Assembly: GCA_900469475.1 (NCBI GenBank)
Contig: UBXG01000025.1
Span: 1 to 32,788, forward strand
DNA length: 32,788 nt
Origin: Hyphomicrobiales bacterium
GTDB lineage: Bacteria > Pseudomonadota > Alphaproteobacteria > Rhizobiales > Rhizobiaceae
Direction: 5' to 3'
Shown here: positions 7,453 through 15,213 of the stretch, in pieces
How positions within the stretch are numbered: position 1 is the stretch's first letter
How the letters are laid out: each line of letters begins with the position of its first letter
Notes under the pieces: generated by a model
The model's database searches: none
Seen by the model: the letters and a program-made list of their open reading frames with translations, nothing else
Told to the model about the DNA's origin: nothing
Position numbers and translations under genes: made by a program

Positions 7453-8604
7453 CTAAACCAGCCAGTCAATCTGATTAAACCGTTGCCTGCACGCTTCCGC
7501 GTAGGTCGGTTCAATCATTTTTGCGAAATCAATAAGTCCCTTTATATGCGCTTTCATTCCCCACACAGAATCGAACTTTCGCTGAAGCGCGTGATTAAGA
7601 GGCCCATACTTCTCGAGAAAATAGAGATGCTGACGGATGCGGTCCTTATAACCCTTGGTCAGACGGGGCTCGGTACCATCGACCTGCAGGCCGAGCACGA
7701 TCTTCTTTCCCGATGGGGGTACGACAATGCTTTTTCTCGCGTTCGGACGATAGCCGGCTTTTGACAAGATGGCATATGCTTCGAAGATAAGCTTCCTGCA
7801 CGCGTCTCGGCCAAACTGAGGATCCAGTGAGGAAAAGGTCAAGTCGTCACTGTAGCGCGTGTATTTCAAACCGAACTTGGCCGCGACCTGGAAAAGAAGC
7901 TTATCGCAATCGCGCATCACGATGTTCGACAGGAGCGGGCTGCTTGGCGCACCTTGCGGCAAATATCCGAGCAAACGCTGATTATAGGCATAAATCTCTT
8001 GATTTACCCCTTTCGCCTTCCATTGCTCATAACGTTCGCGTGGGCTGTGTTGCGGCGTACGGATTGTGCAAATTCTTGCAAGTTCGAAAGCGACGAGCGG
8101 GGAATATCCTATGCTCCTGAAACATCGGTAGACCTGGATTTCAGAAACGGATTCGAAGAAGTCGGATATATCGAGTTTGATCAGCCATGCACTTCCGCAG
8201 TGGATCGACGCGCATTTTTTGATTGAGCTGCGCTTGGTGAAGGCATGACTAGCGCTGTGCGGTCTGATCTGGGCCAGGATGTGGGTGTTGATCCAACGTT
8301 GAACAGTCATTAGTGATCGGTTCGGCACATAAAGAAACCTGCGGCCGCCAGATCGCTTCTGTATTGAGAACTTATTGTATGGCATCGAGGGTTCGCTCGT
8401 AAATGTCGCTCGTCTCGAGACGAATTCCCGTAGGTCCGTGTAAGGCACGCCGCAGCGCGACGCCAAATGTTTGAGCGACAATATCGAAGGCAAGCTAGGG
8501 TCAGCATTGATGACCCTCTCTGATTGAGCGATTGCGGCTTCGATTGTAGCTTCCGGAAGGCCCATTTTCCGGGCGTCGACGCGATAAAGGTGAGACGACC
8601 ACAT
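7453..8604 (-). CDS. Retron reverse transcriptase
   Basis: A 383-residue RT with retron-like architecture and no fused domains. Visible motifs are the RT0-2 region KRSGGRRFLYVPNRSL, LIKLDISDFFESV (catalytic Asp145), LPQGAPSSPLLSN (215-227), YSDD (251-254, catalytic pair) and VLGLQVDG (303-310). The retron hallmarks are modified: the usual NAxxH reads CASIH (131-135), VTG reads VLG, and YADD reads YSDD. It makes msDNA from the RNA encoded just upstream. The start at 8604 is chosen because GGAG (8616-8613) is eight bases before it and the longer frame upstream is the msd RNA. The ATG lies inside the a2 arm of the retron RNA. The gene is third in the operon after the HEPN-like and PRTase genes. 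Confidence 0.93.
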   Translation of the reverse strand: MWSSHLYRVDARKMGLPEATIEAAIAQSERVINADPSLPSILSLKHLASRCGVPYTDLREFVSRRATFTSEPSMPYNKFSIQKRSGGRRFLYVPNRSLMTVQRWINTHILAQIRPHSASHAFTKRSSIKKCASIHCGSAWLIKLDISDFFESVSEIQVYRCFRSIGYSPLVAFELARICTIRTPQHSPRERYEQWKAKGVNQEIYAYNQRLLGYLPQGAPSSPLLSNIVMRDCDKLLFQVAAKFGLKYTRYSDDLTFSSLDPQFGRDACRKLIFEAYAILSKAGYRPNARKSIVVPPSGKKIVLGLQVDGTEPRLTKGYKDRIRQHLYFLEKYGPLNHALQRKFDSVWGMKAHIKGLIDFAKMIEPTYAEACRQRFNQIDWLV

Positions 8605-8808
8605 TGCTGTTACTCCGATGCGTCGACGCGGGCGACGAAGCGCTCTGCTGCCCAAGGCGTACGATGGAGTCTTGCAGAGTGCTTCGTCTCCAGCCAAGCC
8701 TGAGCTTTCTCACGAGGCGCAGGAAATCCTTGCCCCAACCGCCGCCCGAAGACGGCGGTAAGCAACTGACGTTGCTTGCTAACACTAATCAGCATGTGGT
8801 CTGTCTCA
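8591..8808 (-). ncRNA. Retron msr-msd RNA
   Basis: The RNA is read on the minus strand from 8808 to 8591. The closing stem pairs a1 (8808-8786) with a2 (8612-8591) over 21 bp with only three single-base bulges. Immediately inside is UUAGC with a candidate branching G at 8779. Two msr hairpins follow: 8777-8760 (7 bp, loop GUCA) and 8759-8738 (9 bp including one wobble, loop UUCG). The msd stem is formed by 8688-8674 and 8648-8634, 15 positions with a single mismatch, around a 25-nt loop. The order a1, UUAGC, hairpins, msd stem, a2 matches known retron RNAs. a1 overlaps the last codons of the PRTase gene and a2 covers the RT start codon. The exact msd boundaries cannot be read from sequence alone. 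Confidence 0.87.
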
Positions 8809-10072
8809 GTTGTCGAGGATAGTAATAATCAGTTCCTCGCTCAACCGTTGCTTTTTCTAATACCCTGAATTTTCTTGCGGCATTCAGTTCAGCCAATCCC
8901 TCCGGCGTTATTCGCCGCTGCGGGCTGAGAAATTTCCATTTGATGCAGCGCTCAACGATCCTCTCGCAGTCCTTTGAGCTAAGGCCGGTTGCAAAACAGA
9001 TTGCAGAACGCTTTCGATGTCCCTTGGCGATCATCGCCAAAACGAGCAGTATAGTCTTTCCGGTTTCGCCAGTTCGAGAGAGAGCGCCGGACTTGGCGAG
9101 TTTCCTCTGCCCCATATCCCTCAACAAGGCCGCGGTATCGCCGCGGACGATTTCTGGAGGGAAGACCGACGCCACGGCGGTGCTGACCGTCCTATGGGGG
9201 AAAAGCCCCCTCCAACCAGGGGATCCATCTTTAAAATCCCAAAGGATCGCCGGTGTGTTGTTGGGGCACCCATGCTCGAAAACGATCGAGCACATGCCCT
9301 GTTTGTAACCAAACCACATGCTCTTTCGCCCCTTGAGAGCCCGCCTTCCGTATTCCCTGCAGAGCTTCCTGATGGAGTCTCTCTTCTCCGGCTTTATAGG
9401 GAGAGAATCAAAAGATGTCGCGTCGCGGTGGACCAGGACTGTCGGCTTGCTCTTATGCCTCTGGACGGATTTCATACCGCTTTCGGTCGAAGAATAGGCA
9501 ATCACATGAAATGCAATGTGCTTCGTCGACCACCATGACTTTATGGTCGATTCAAGCCAGAGGCTTGCGATGAAATCGCGGACCCTGTTTCCGGAACCTA
9601 TAAGGTCGTCGACAAGGAAGATCGCCCTGCAGCGCCGGTCCCTCATTTCGGCGAGCGTGGGGTGGTTTAAAAACTTAATCGGATTACTCCTTGCAAGTTG
9701 GCGGATGATCTGGGCGACGATGGCCTCGCTGCCTAGGTCGGGTGTTGCGTCAACCGCACCGACGCTACGGCCATCGGGGCTTGGAATTGTGCAACTGAAA
9801 AATGGTATTGGCTGAGGCGTCATCCATTTTTCCGGTGCGCTCTTCGGAAGCTCCCGGACCGCATATAGAGCGATAGGCCCGTCAATCTCGGCGGCTGCTT
9901 CTTCCAGATTCTTCTCGAGGTTTCTCCTGAATTCGTTGTGCGAGATCAGCGTCAGGGAATTCGCAAGAAGAATAGCAATCTCTTGGTCGAGATCGTCAAA
10001 CTGGCTTAACCATCGTTTGCCCTGTTCGGTGTAAATTAGCTTTCGCGCCAGAAAGGCGCCGTCTTCTTTCAT
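8789..10072 (-). CDS. Retron-associated phosphoribosyltransferase-winged helix effector
   Basis: A 427-residue protein. The centre carries a PRPP-binding loop, AIFLVDDLIGSGNRV (VDD at 154-156, Gly/Ser loop 159-162), typical of type I phosphoribosyltransferases. Residues about 325-395 form a helix-turn-helix/winged-helix block (ILLVLAMIAKGHRKRS, then GLSSKDCERIVERCIKWKFL, then ITPEGLAEL). PRTase plus DNA-binding domain is, from memory, the accessory protein of type III retrons. It is therefore the likely toxin/effector held in check by the RT-msDNA complex. The ATG at 10072 has GGAG ten bases upstream; a TTG three codons earlier lacks room for a ribosome site. It starts 37 bp after the HEPN-like gene, and its 3' end contains the a1 arm of the retron RNA. 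Confidence 0.85.
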   Translation of the reverse strand: MKEDGAFLARKLIYTEQGKRWLSQFDDLDQEIAILLANSLTLISHNEFRRNLEKNLEEAAAEIDGPIALYAVRELPKSAPEKWMTPQPIPFFSCTIPSPDGRSVGAVDATPDLGSEAIVAQIIRQLARSNPIKFLNHPTLAEMRDRRCRAIFLVDDLIGSGNRVRDFIASLWLESTIKSWWSTKHIAFHVIAYSSTESGMKSVQRHKSKPTVLVHRDATSFDSLPIKPEKRDSIRKLCREYGRRALKGRKSMWFGYKQGMCSIVFEHGCPNNTPAILWDFKDGSPGWRGLFPHRTVSTAVASVFPPEIVRGDTAALLRDMGQRKLAKSGALSRTGETGKTILLVLAMIAKGHRKRSAICFATGLSSKDCERIVERCIKWKFLSPQRRITPEGLAELNAARKFRVLEKATVERGTDYYYPRQLRQTTC

Positions 10073-10109
10073 ACCGCCCAATCTCCGCGGCGTTGATGAA
10101 ACCTGTCAG

Positions 10110-10601
10110 TCATGCCCTACCTTCAAAGAAGAAGTTCACATCCGGATGCTTTTCGGCAGCTAACAGAAGTACGGCAATCGCCTCCCTCACAAAGCGACGA
10201 TCTCTAGATTTATCGTTGCCGAAATACTTGCCTCCATGGAAAAGATTGTTACGGACGCGACGAACCGCTCCGAATAGCTCCTGAACGCTTTGAGGCGGTT
10301 CCGCATTCTGTTCAAATCCGTAGAGGCCATTCTCGATGAAATCGGCCTTGGGCGGCGCGTTCAAGATTGTCGGACAGATATTATGCTCCCGCACGTAGCT
10401 AAGGAAAGTGCCGCCTATAGGCTCGCTGTTTGCAAACCTGTCCCAGGCAATATCAAGCTTACCTTTTTTCATCTCTGCATAGCCGGCCATCTTCAAAGCG
10501 AATTCGAATCTGGCAAAGATTCGGAACAACTTGTTCGCCTGACGAGGTAGGGCGTTTGCGGCAGTTAGGTCGACAGCCATTTCGACGCTTTCTATTTTCA
10601 C
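10110..10601 (-). CDS. HEPN-like protein (RX4H motif) at the head of the retron operon
   Basis: A 163-residue, largely helical protein. The segment ELFGAVRRVRNNLFHGGKY holds R-N-N-L-F-H, which fits the RX4-6H signature of HEPN ribonucleases and HEPN-like helper proteins, including the polar residue after the Arg. The N-terminal half (NKLFRIFARFEFALKMAGY) resembles the first HEPN helix. HEPN proteins are either RNases or inactive scaffolds, and sequence alone cannot decide. The GTG start at 10601 is used; an ATG at 10580 is also possible and neither has a strong ribosome site. It is 37 bp upstream of the PRTase gene on the same strand and 85 bp after the NACHT gene, so it probably belongs to the retron operon. 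Confidence 0.7.
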   Translation of the reverse strand: MKIESVEMAVDLTAANALPRQANKLFRIFARFEFALKMAGYAEMKKGKLDIAWDRFANSEPIGGTFLSYVREHNICPTILNAPPKADFIENGLYGFEQNAEPPQSVQELFGAVRRVRNNLFHGGKYFGNDKSRDRRFVREAIAVLLLAAEKHPDVNFFFEGRA

Positions 10602-10686
10602 GGTTGCTCGTTACGGTGGTGTTTTGAGGTCTCGCTTGAGCGCCCATTGCGCGTCTGTGGGGTATCACACCAATCGTTGAACTGGA

Positions 10687-13600
10687 TCATGGGCGCGCCT
10701 TCTTGTTCCGAGTGGGCTTTTTCTTTTCCGCTGTTTCCGGACGTGAAACGTCCAGAACGACGACCGATATTTTTCCTTCCATTGCGGAAAGCAGGTCGGA
10801 CCGCAGCATCGCCTCTAATTCTCCTGCGCTGGCAGGCGGTTTTTTGGCGTCGCGTCTTTTGGGTAAACGATGTTCAGCTCCGAACCAAAACACGAGATAG
10901 ATACCATAGCCGAAGGCTCCTTCATCCGCGGCGTAACCAGCGAGCTGTTCTTCGGCGGCAGTCCATAGTTCGGCATTGTAATGGCGCTTTGCCTCGATCG
11001 GCAGGTTCTTTCCTGCATGAGAGAGAAGAAGCACGTCTGCCCGGGTGTTTTCACCGCGACGGGCCTCGGGCATAGAGGCTATTATGCCGTATCGTTCTAG
11101 CCGAACCTTGAATAGTTCGAGAAGCCGATCCCGGTCTTCGTTTTCAATTTGTGGCTTCACGGCCGCGCCATTGCGGTCCGTATTCCAATAGCGCTTCCAT
11201 GGCATTTCACTGCCGGTCCGTAGCGTACTCTTGTACCTTTCAATCTCTTCTAGAACGACAGCGGCAAGGTCCGCCGGGCTCGCCGGCGGGCCGCCAGCGA
11301 GAGCCGCTTTCAGCTGAGCAACCGATGGTGAAATAAACAGGTTGTCGCGCATGAGACGCGCGTGTTCTGCCGCTGCATGTGTCAACAGCGATCGCCAGCT
11401 CCGATCAGACGATGCGATGAGGGATTTCAGTTTTTTGCCTGTGTCCGGATCACTTGATGCACTGAGACGGATGATCGCCGCTCGGATAATGTGGCTTGGG
11501 CCATCGGATCGCGCCCAATCTCGATCTTCCGATGGGTAGACTCCAGCCAGGGAGGAGACCCGAAGCAGGTCAAGCCGATCAGGCTGCAGGCAGATTTCAT
11601 GCAATCGATTCACGAGATCGCCGTCTGGAGCAAGCAGCGCTGTGCGAATTTCTTCGTGCGTGTGGGACGCTTGGAAGGTTTCCGGGTCGAGTATAAGGAC
11701 GACGGATTCCCACAGCCGCCTACTTTGATCATCCAACTCTCCGGCGAGAGCACTTTCGGTGAGATCTCCCATCTCGATCCTCGATAAGAGTGGCGCTGAC
11801 ACCGTCAGGGCTTGCCGCAATGCCGTGTGTGGCAAATTTGGGCGCTCCTGCAGGAACCGCTTCAACAAGCGAGAAACAAAGTCCCGCTCTTGCGACGAAG
11901 CCAAATCGTGGATCGCATCAAGATCCTGGTCCCCGGCATCAAGCGCCGAATTCCAATAGCGAAGGATCTGCTCTGTTCCTTTATCGGGATCGCGCGCAAG
12001 GTGCTGCACCCCCCAAGTGGCGAGCGATGGCTGATCGTCACGGCTGAAGTAGTTTTGCCGAAGAGCAACGAGTGCGATAACCGATGGGCATTCGCCGATC
12101 TCCTCCTCTCTTCCCGCGAGGAGCGCCTGGTGAATCCCGGCCGCAACAACATATTCCTGGACGTAGGATCCGTTGGTCGCTTCAGCTTTACCGAGGGCGC
12201 CGGCGTCGACCTTGATGTCGGTACGGATTGCGAACTGGACAAACCCTTCGGCGATGGCGGAGGTGATCCGGGCGTTGGTGAAGTGCTTGATCTTGGCAAG
12301 CGGATCTTCTTTTTTGGAGATTACGGCGTTCCGATAGAGTTCGGACGCCCATTTCAGCGCACCAAACTCGCTCTCTCTGCCGGCCGCGATCGCATTGAGA
12401 TTCGGTTCAAGGGAAGCGATATTGTGGGTTCTGGCTGCGTCGGTTTTCGCGAGTTCGTTTGCCTTTCGCTCTTCCTCCTTTTCCTTCCAGCTTTTGTTCG
12501 GATCTTTGCGCAGATCCGCTATGAAGTCTGAAAAGTTCTCTTCCTTTTCGAGCGCCGAAACGATGCGGCCCTCCCATATGGGCCATTGGGATTCACTGCG
12601 AACCGCATAGGCTGCAACCTCGAACAGTCGTCGGCGGCGAGGGCCGACCTTAGTCTTGCTAGCGAGATCGAGGAGATTCTCTATGAGAATGTCGTCGGGA
12701 ACCCTCCGGGCAATCGTGATGTAATGATTGGTCGCCATCCACGGCCCCTCCTCGGCGGGGCTGCTTTCCAGCAGGACGGTAAAAAGCTCAAGTTCGCGCT
12801 TTTCCTTATCGACATCGATCCAGGCGCCTATCGCCTTGGCAAGCTTCTCCTCGAGCCGATCCCACTCGTAGTCGCGCGTGTTCCTGATCCAGGACCATAG
12901 CCGTTCCGCACCGATTTCTCGGGTGTCGTTGATCGTATAGGCGAGAGCCACCTGCATGAAGTGCCGAACTTCCGGCTTAAGGCCGTGCTCTTCAGTCGAC
13001 TTGCGGATGATTGGCTGATCGAAGAGATCGGGACGAGGGTCTTTCCTGAGCTTCGAAAGAAGCGAAAACAGATTGCCACTTTCCTCGCTCTCACCTACCT
13101 TGGCGGGCGGCAGGTCGTTGAGGTCCGAAAGCAGGTCAGAGATCTCCTGATGGGATAGCTCTCGCGTGGGGATGTCCGACAAGAGCTCGGCTCGCAAGGA
13201 AATCTGATCATAGGTTTTGGTTGTTTGACACAGTTCGGCGATCAGTGCGCGCCTTGCCGTATCAGTATCCGAGCTTCCTTTGACCCACGCCTCAGCGGCT
13301 CTCTGACGTTGCCAAAGCGGACGGGATGGAGAAAGTGCGATTTCATGCAGCTTGACCTGCATTCCTTTCAACGGCGGCCCGTCGGCAAGAGCCTGGAGGA
13401 CCGTAAGCTGCAGATGGCTTGTGACCTCATTGTCGAGGACCGATAGGAAATCCGGCACGAGATCGTCACCAGCCAGGCCACCAAATACGGTAATTGCATC
13501 CCGCGAGGAGATGAAAAAGGGGTCGTCGCGATCAAGGTTGGCGAGGATTGCCCTGCGGCAATTCGTGGTAAAGGCGGCCGCGTCACCATAGGCAAGAGTC

Positions 13601-14775
13601 GTGGCCGCGTCCCGCTCGATCAGCCTCAAAGCACCCTTCTCGTCACCCCGTTGCGAGAGATGCGCCGCAAACCAGGCGTAGAGACCGCGCAGCTCGCTTG
13701 GTGCCTTCTGATCGTTGCTGGTGATGAGCGCAGTTGCCCGGCGCAAAGGAAGAAGGATGCCATTCAGCTGCCCGGTAACTCGCTGTGCGAGGAATCGGCC
13801 CGCCAGAAATTCTGCGATTGTTCTGTGCGACGGCTCAAAGCTTTGACCCTCTCCTCGGAAAATCGCCGTGTCCAGGGAGAAACCTGCCAACTCGGGCTCG
13901 ATCGGAAGCGAGTGGACGATAACGAAATCTCTGGCATGAGATCCAACGGCCAGCGCATTCGAGCGCCAAAGTGCGCGGGCGCCGGCCGCAAGCAGGTAGA
14001 ATGACAACTGTCCTGCTGCATCGATAATCTCATCGACTGGCGGCCGCCGATCGTTGACGCGTTGTGGATCATGCTCGTGAGCAAGTGCATAAATGGCACG
14101 TTCGAACAGCTCAAATCGGGTGCTCGGCCATACCCCGCCGGATACCACAACCGAATGGAGGAGGCGTAAGCTCAAGGGATTCTCAAGGAAAGCTCCAGCT
14201 CCGCGAGCGCGTGCCTCCGATAGGAACCGCTCCGGATATGCTTCGCCCAAGCTGGATAAAACGATCTCCGCCTCGCTATCGTCGAGCGGCAGAAGGTGCG
14301 CAACGGCGATTGGCTGGTTTTTTGCGGCTCGCCGCATAGCGAGCATGTCGGCAGCCTCACGCCAATCTTCCGCGCGGCAGGTCAAGCGCCAACGCTCGAC
14401 TCCGCTTTGTGTGATTGCGTTGGCAAGTTGTAAAAGTTTGTCCTTGCCATTTTCTCCGGCACGATATTCGTCCAGCGCGTCGAGATACGCGGTGGAGCCG
14501 GCCGCAATCGGGATCCCGTTCATCGCTTCGCGGCAGGTCAGAAGCTCGCAACCCTCCTGACTCGCCTCATATTCGAGCGCCGTGGATTTTCCAATTCCTG
14601 GCTCGCCAAGCAAGACCACATAAGGCATGCCGCGTAAGGCGCTGAGGTGAAGTTCGACGGTCTCACCCTCAAGCACCACGGCAATGCGTCTGTCTAGCGG
14701 TGTTTTGATCATGTATCTACGGTAGTATTTGTTGCGCTGATCGATCAACCGAGAAGCCTCTTTTCTCAACAACAT
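10687..14775 (-). CDS. NACHT/STAND-type NTPase with C-terminal PD-(D/E)xK nuclease motif
   Basis: A 1362-residue protein. Walker A is GEPGIGKST (57-65) and Walker B is AYLDALDEYR (96-105). RLTCRAEDWREA further on resembles the NACHT sensor region, so this is a P-loop signalling NTPase. Residues about 400-1150 are long, mostly helical and repetitive in feel, fitting a HEAT/TPR-like sensor. Near the end, RADVLLLSHAGKNLPIEAKR gives Asp1247, Glu1261 and Lys1263, followed by an EEQL motif, as in PD-(D/E)xK restriction nucleases. The tail is Lys-rich. Related STAND defence proteins bind phage proteins and activate a nuclease, but their effector is usually N-terminal. The ATG at 14775 has no clear ribosome site and lies only 13 bp from the divergent DUF2513 start; Met22 (14712) is an alternative. 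Confidence 0.82.
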   Translation of the reverse strand: MLLRKEASRLIDQRNKYYRRYMIKTPLDRRIAVVLEGETVELHLSALRGMPYVVLLGEPGIGKSTALEYEASQEGCELLTCREAMNGIPIAAGSTAYLDALDEYRAGENGKDKLLQLANAITQSGVERWRLTCRAEDWREAADMLAMRRAAKNQPIAVAHLLPLDDSEAEIVLSSLGEAYPERFLSEARARGAGAFLENPLSLRLLHSVVVSGGVWPSTRFELFERAIYALAHEHDPQRVNDRRPPVDEIIDAAGQLSFYLLAAGARALWRSNALAVGSHARDFVIVHSLPIEPELAGFSLDTAIFRGEGQSFEPSHRTIAEFLAGRFLAQRVTGQLNGILLPLRRATALITSNDQKAPSELRGLYAWFAAHLSQRGDEKGALRLIERDAATTLAYGDAAAFTTNCRRAILANLDRDDPFFISSRDAITVFGGLAGDDLVPDFLSVLDNEVTSHLQLTVLQALADGPPLKGMQVKLHEIALSPSRPLWQRQRAAEAWVKGSSDTDTARRALIAELCQTTKTYDQISLRAELLSDIPTRELSHQEISDLLSDLNDLPPAKVGESEESGNLFSLLSKLRKDPRPDLFDQPIIRKSTEEHGLKPEVRHFMQVALAYTINDTREIGAERLWSWIRNTRDYEWDRLEEKLAKAIGAWIDVDKEKRELELFTVLLESSPAEEGPWMATNHYITIARRVPDDILIENLLDLASKTKVGPRRRRLFEVAAYAVRSESQWPIWEGRIVSALEKEENFSDFIADLRKDPNKSWKEKEEERKANELAKTDAARTHNIASLEPNLNAIAAGRESEFGALKWASELYRNAVISKKEDPLAKIKHFTNARITSAIAEGFVQFAIRTDIKVDAGALGKAEATNGSYVQEYVVAAGIHQALLAGREEEIGECPSVIALVALRQNYFSRDDQPSLATWGVQHLARDPDKGTEQILRYWNSALDAGDQDLDAIHDLASSQERDFVSRLLKRFLQERPNLPHTALRQALTVSAPLLSRIEMGDLTESALAGELDDQSRRLWESVVLILDPETFQASHTHEEIRTALLAPDGDLVNRLHEICLQPDRLDLLRVSSLAGVYPSEDRDWARSDGPSHIIRAAIIRLSASSDPDTGKKLKSLIASSDRSWRSLLTHAAAEHARLMRDNLFISPSVAQLKAALAGGPPASPADLAAVVLEEIERYKSTLRTGSEMPWKRYWNTDRNGAAVKPQIENEDRDRLLELFKVRLERYGIIASMPEARRGENTRADVLLLSHAGKNLPIEAKRHYNAELWTAAEEQLAGYAADEGAFGYGIYLVFWFGAEHRLPKRRDAKKPPASAGELEAMLRSDLLSAMEGKISVVVLDVSRPETAEKKKPTRNKKARP

Positions 14776-14788
14776 TTGGAGGACAGCT

Positions 14789-15169
14789 TTGAAGCGCGAT
14801 ATGGATTTGGTGCGGGATCTCCTATTGCAGATCGAGGAATTCGATCAAGGCCTCGGCGGCGATGTTGAAATCGAAGCGGGGGATCGAGCGCCGCAAGTAA
14901 TCGCCGAGCATCTGCGATTGCTTCTGGAAGCCAGGCTAATAGACGGTGATGTAGTTCCGGACGATCAATATGCATTTGACCACATCGTGCCGACCCGGCT
15001 GACTTGGGCTGGACATGATTTCTTGGACACCGTGAGAGATCCAGAGATCTGGAAAAAGACGAAGGAGGGCGCACTGTCTGCAAAAGGCTTCACGCTCGAT
15101 CTTCTGCAAGATCTCGCCAAGGGCTTCATCAAAAAACAAATTGAAGAGCGCACTGGCATCACACTCTAA
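14789..15169 (+). CDS. DUF2513 domain protein
   Basis: A 126-residue protein with the DUF2513 pattern: MKRDMDLVRDLLLQIEE at the N-terminus, a winged-helix-like middle (VIAEHLRLLLEARLIDGDVV) and the conserved RLTWAGHDFLDTVRDPEIW. The family is small, widespread in defence islands and prophages, and of unknown function; the fold suggests a winged-helix DNA-binding or adaptor protein. The TTG start at 14789 is supported by GGAGGA six bases upstream. The gene is divergent from the NACHT gene with 13 bp between starts, so control elements must lie within the coding regions. The next gene follows after 44 bp and is probably co-transcribed. Confidence 0.8.
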   Translation: MKRDMDLVRDLLLQIEEFDQGLGGDVEIEAGDRAPQVIAEHLRLLLEARLIDGDVVPDDQYAFDHIVPTRLTWAGHDFLDTVRDPEIWKKTKEGALSAKGFTLDLLQDLAKGFIKKQIEERTGITL

Positions 15170-15213
15170 AGCGCACCTCACCCCGTTTCCCACCAAAACA
15201 TTATTGGCTGAAG

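Noticed and set aside
8605..8697. N-terminal extension of the RT to 8697
   Set aside because: This stretch is the msd part of the retron RNA, and a proper ribosome site stands before the ATG at 8604.
8738..8777. The two hairpins after the PRTase gene as a simple terminator
   Set aside because: No T-run follows, and they fit better as msr hairpins within the larger a1:a2-closed structure.
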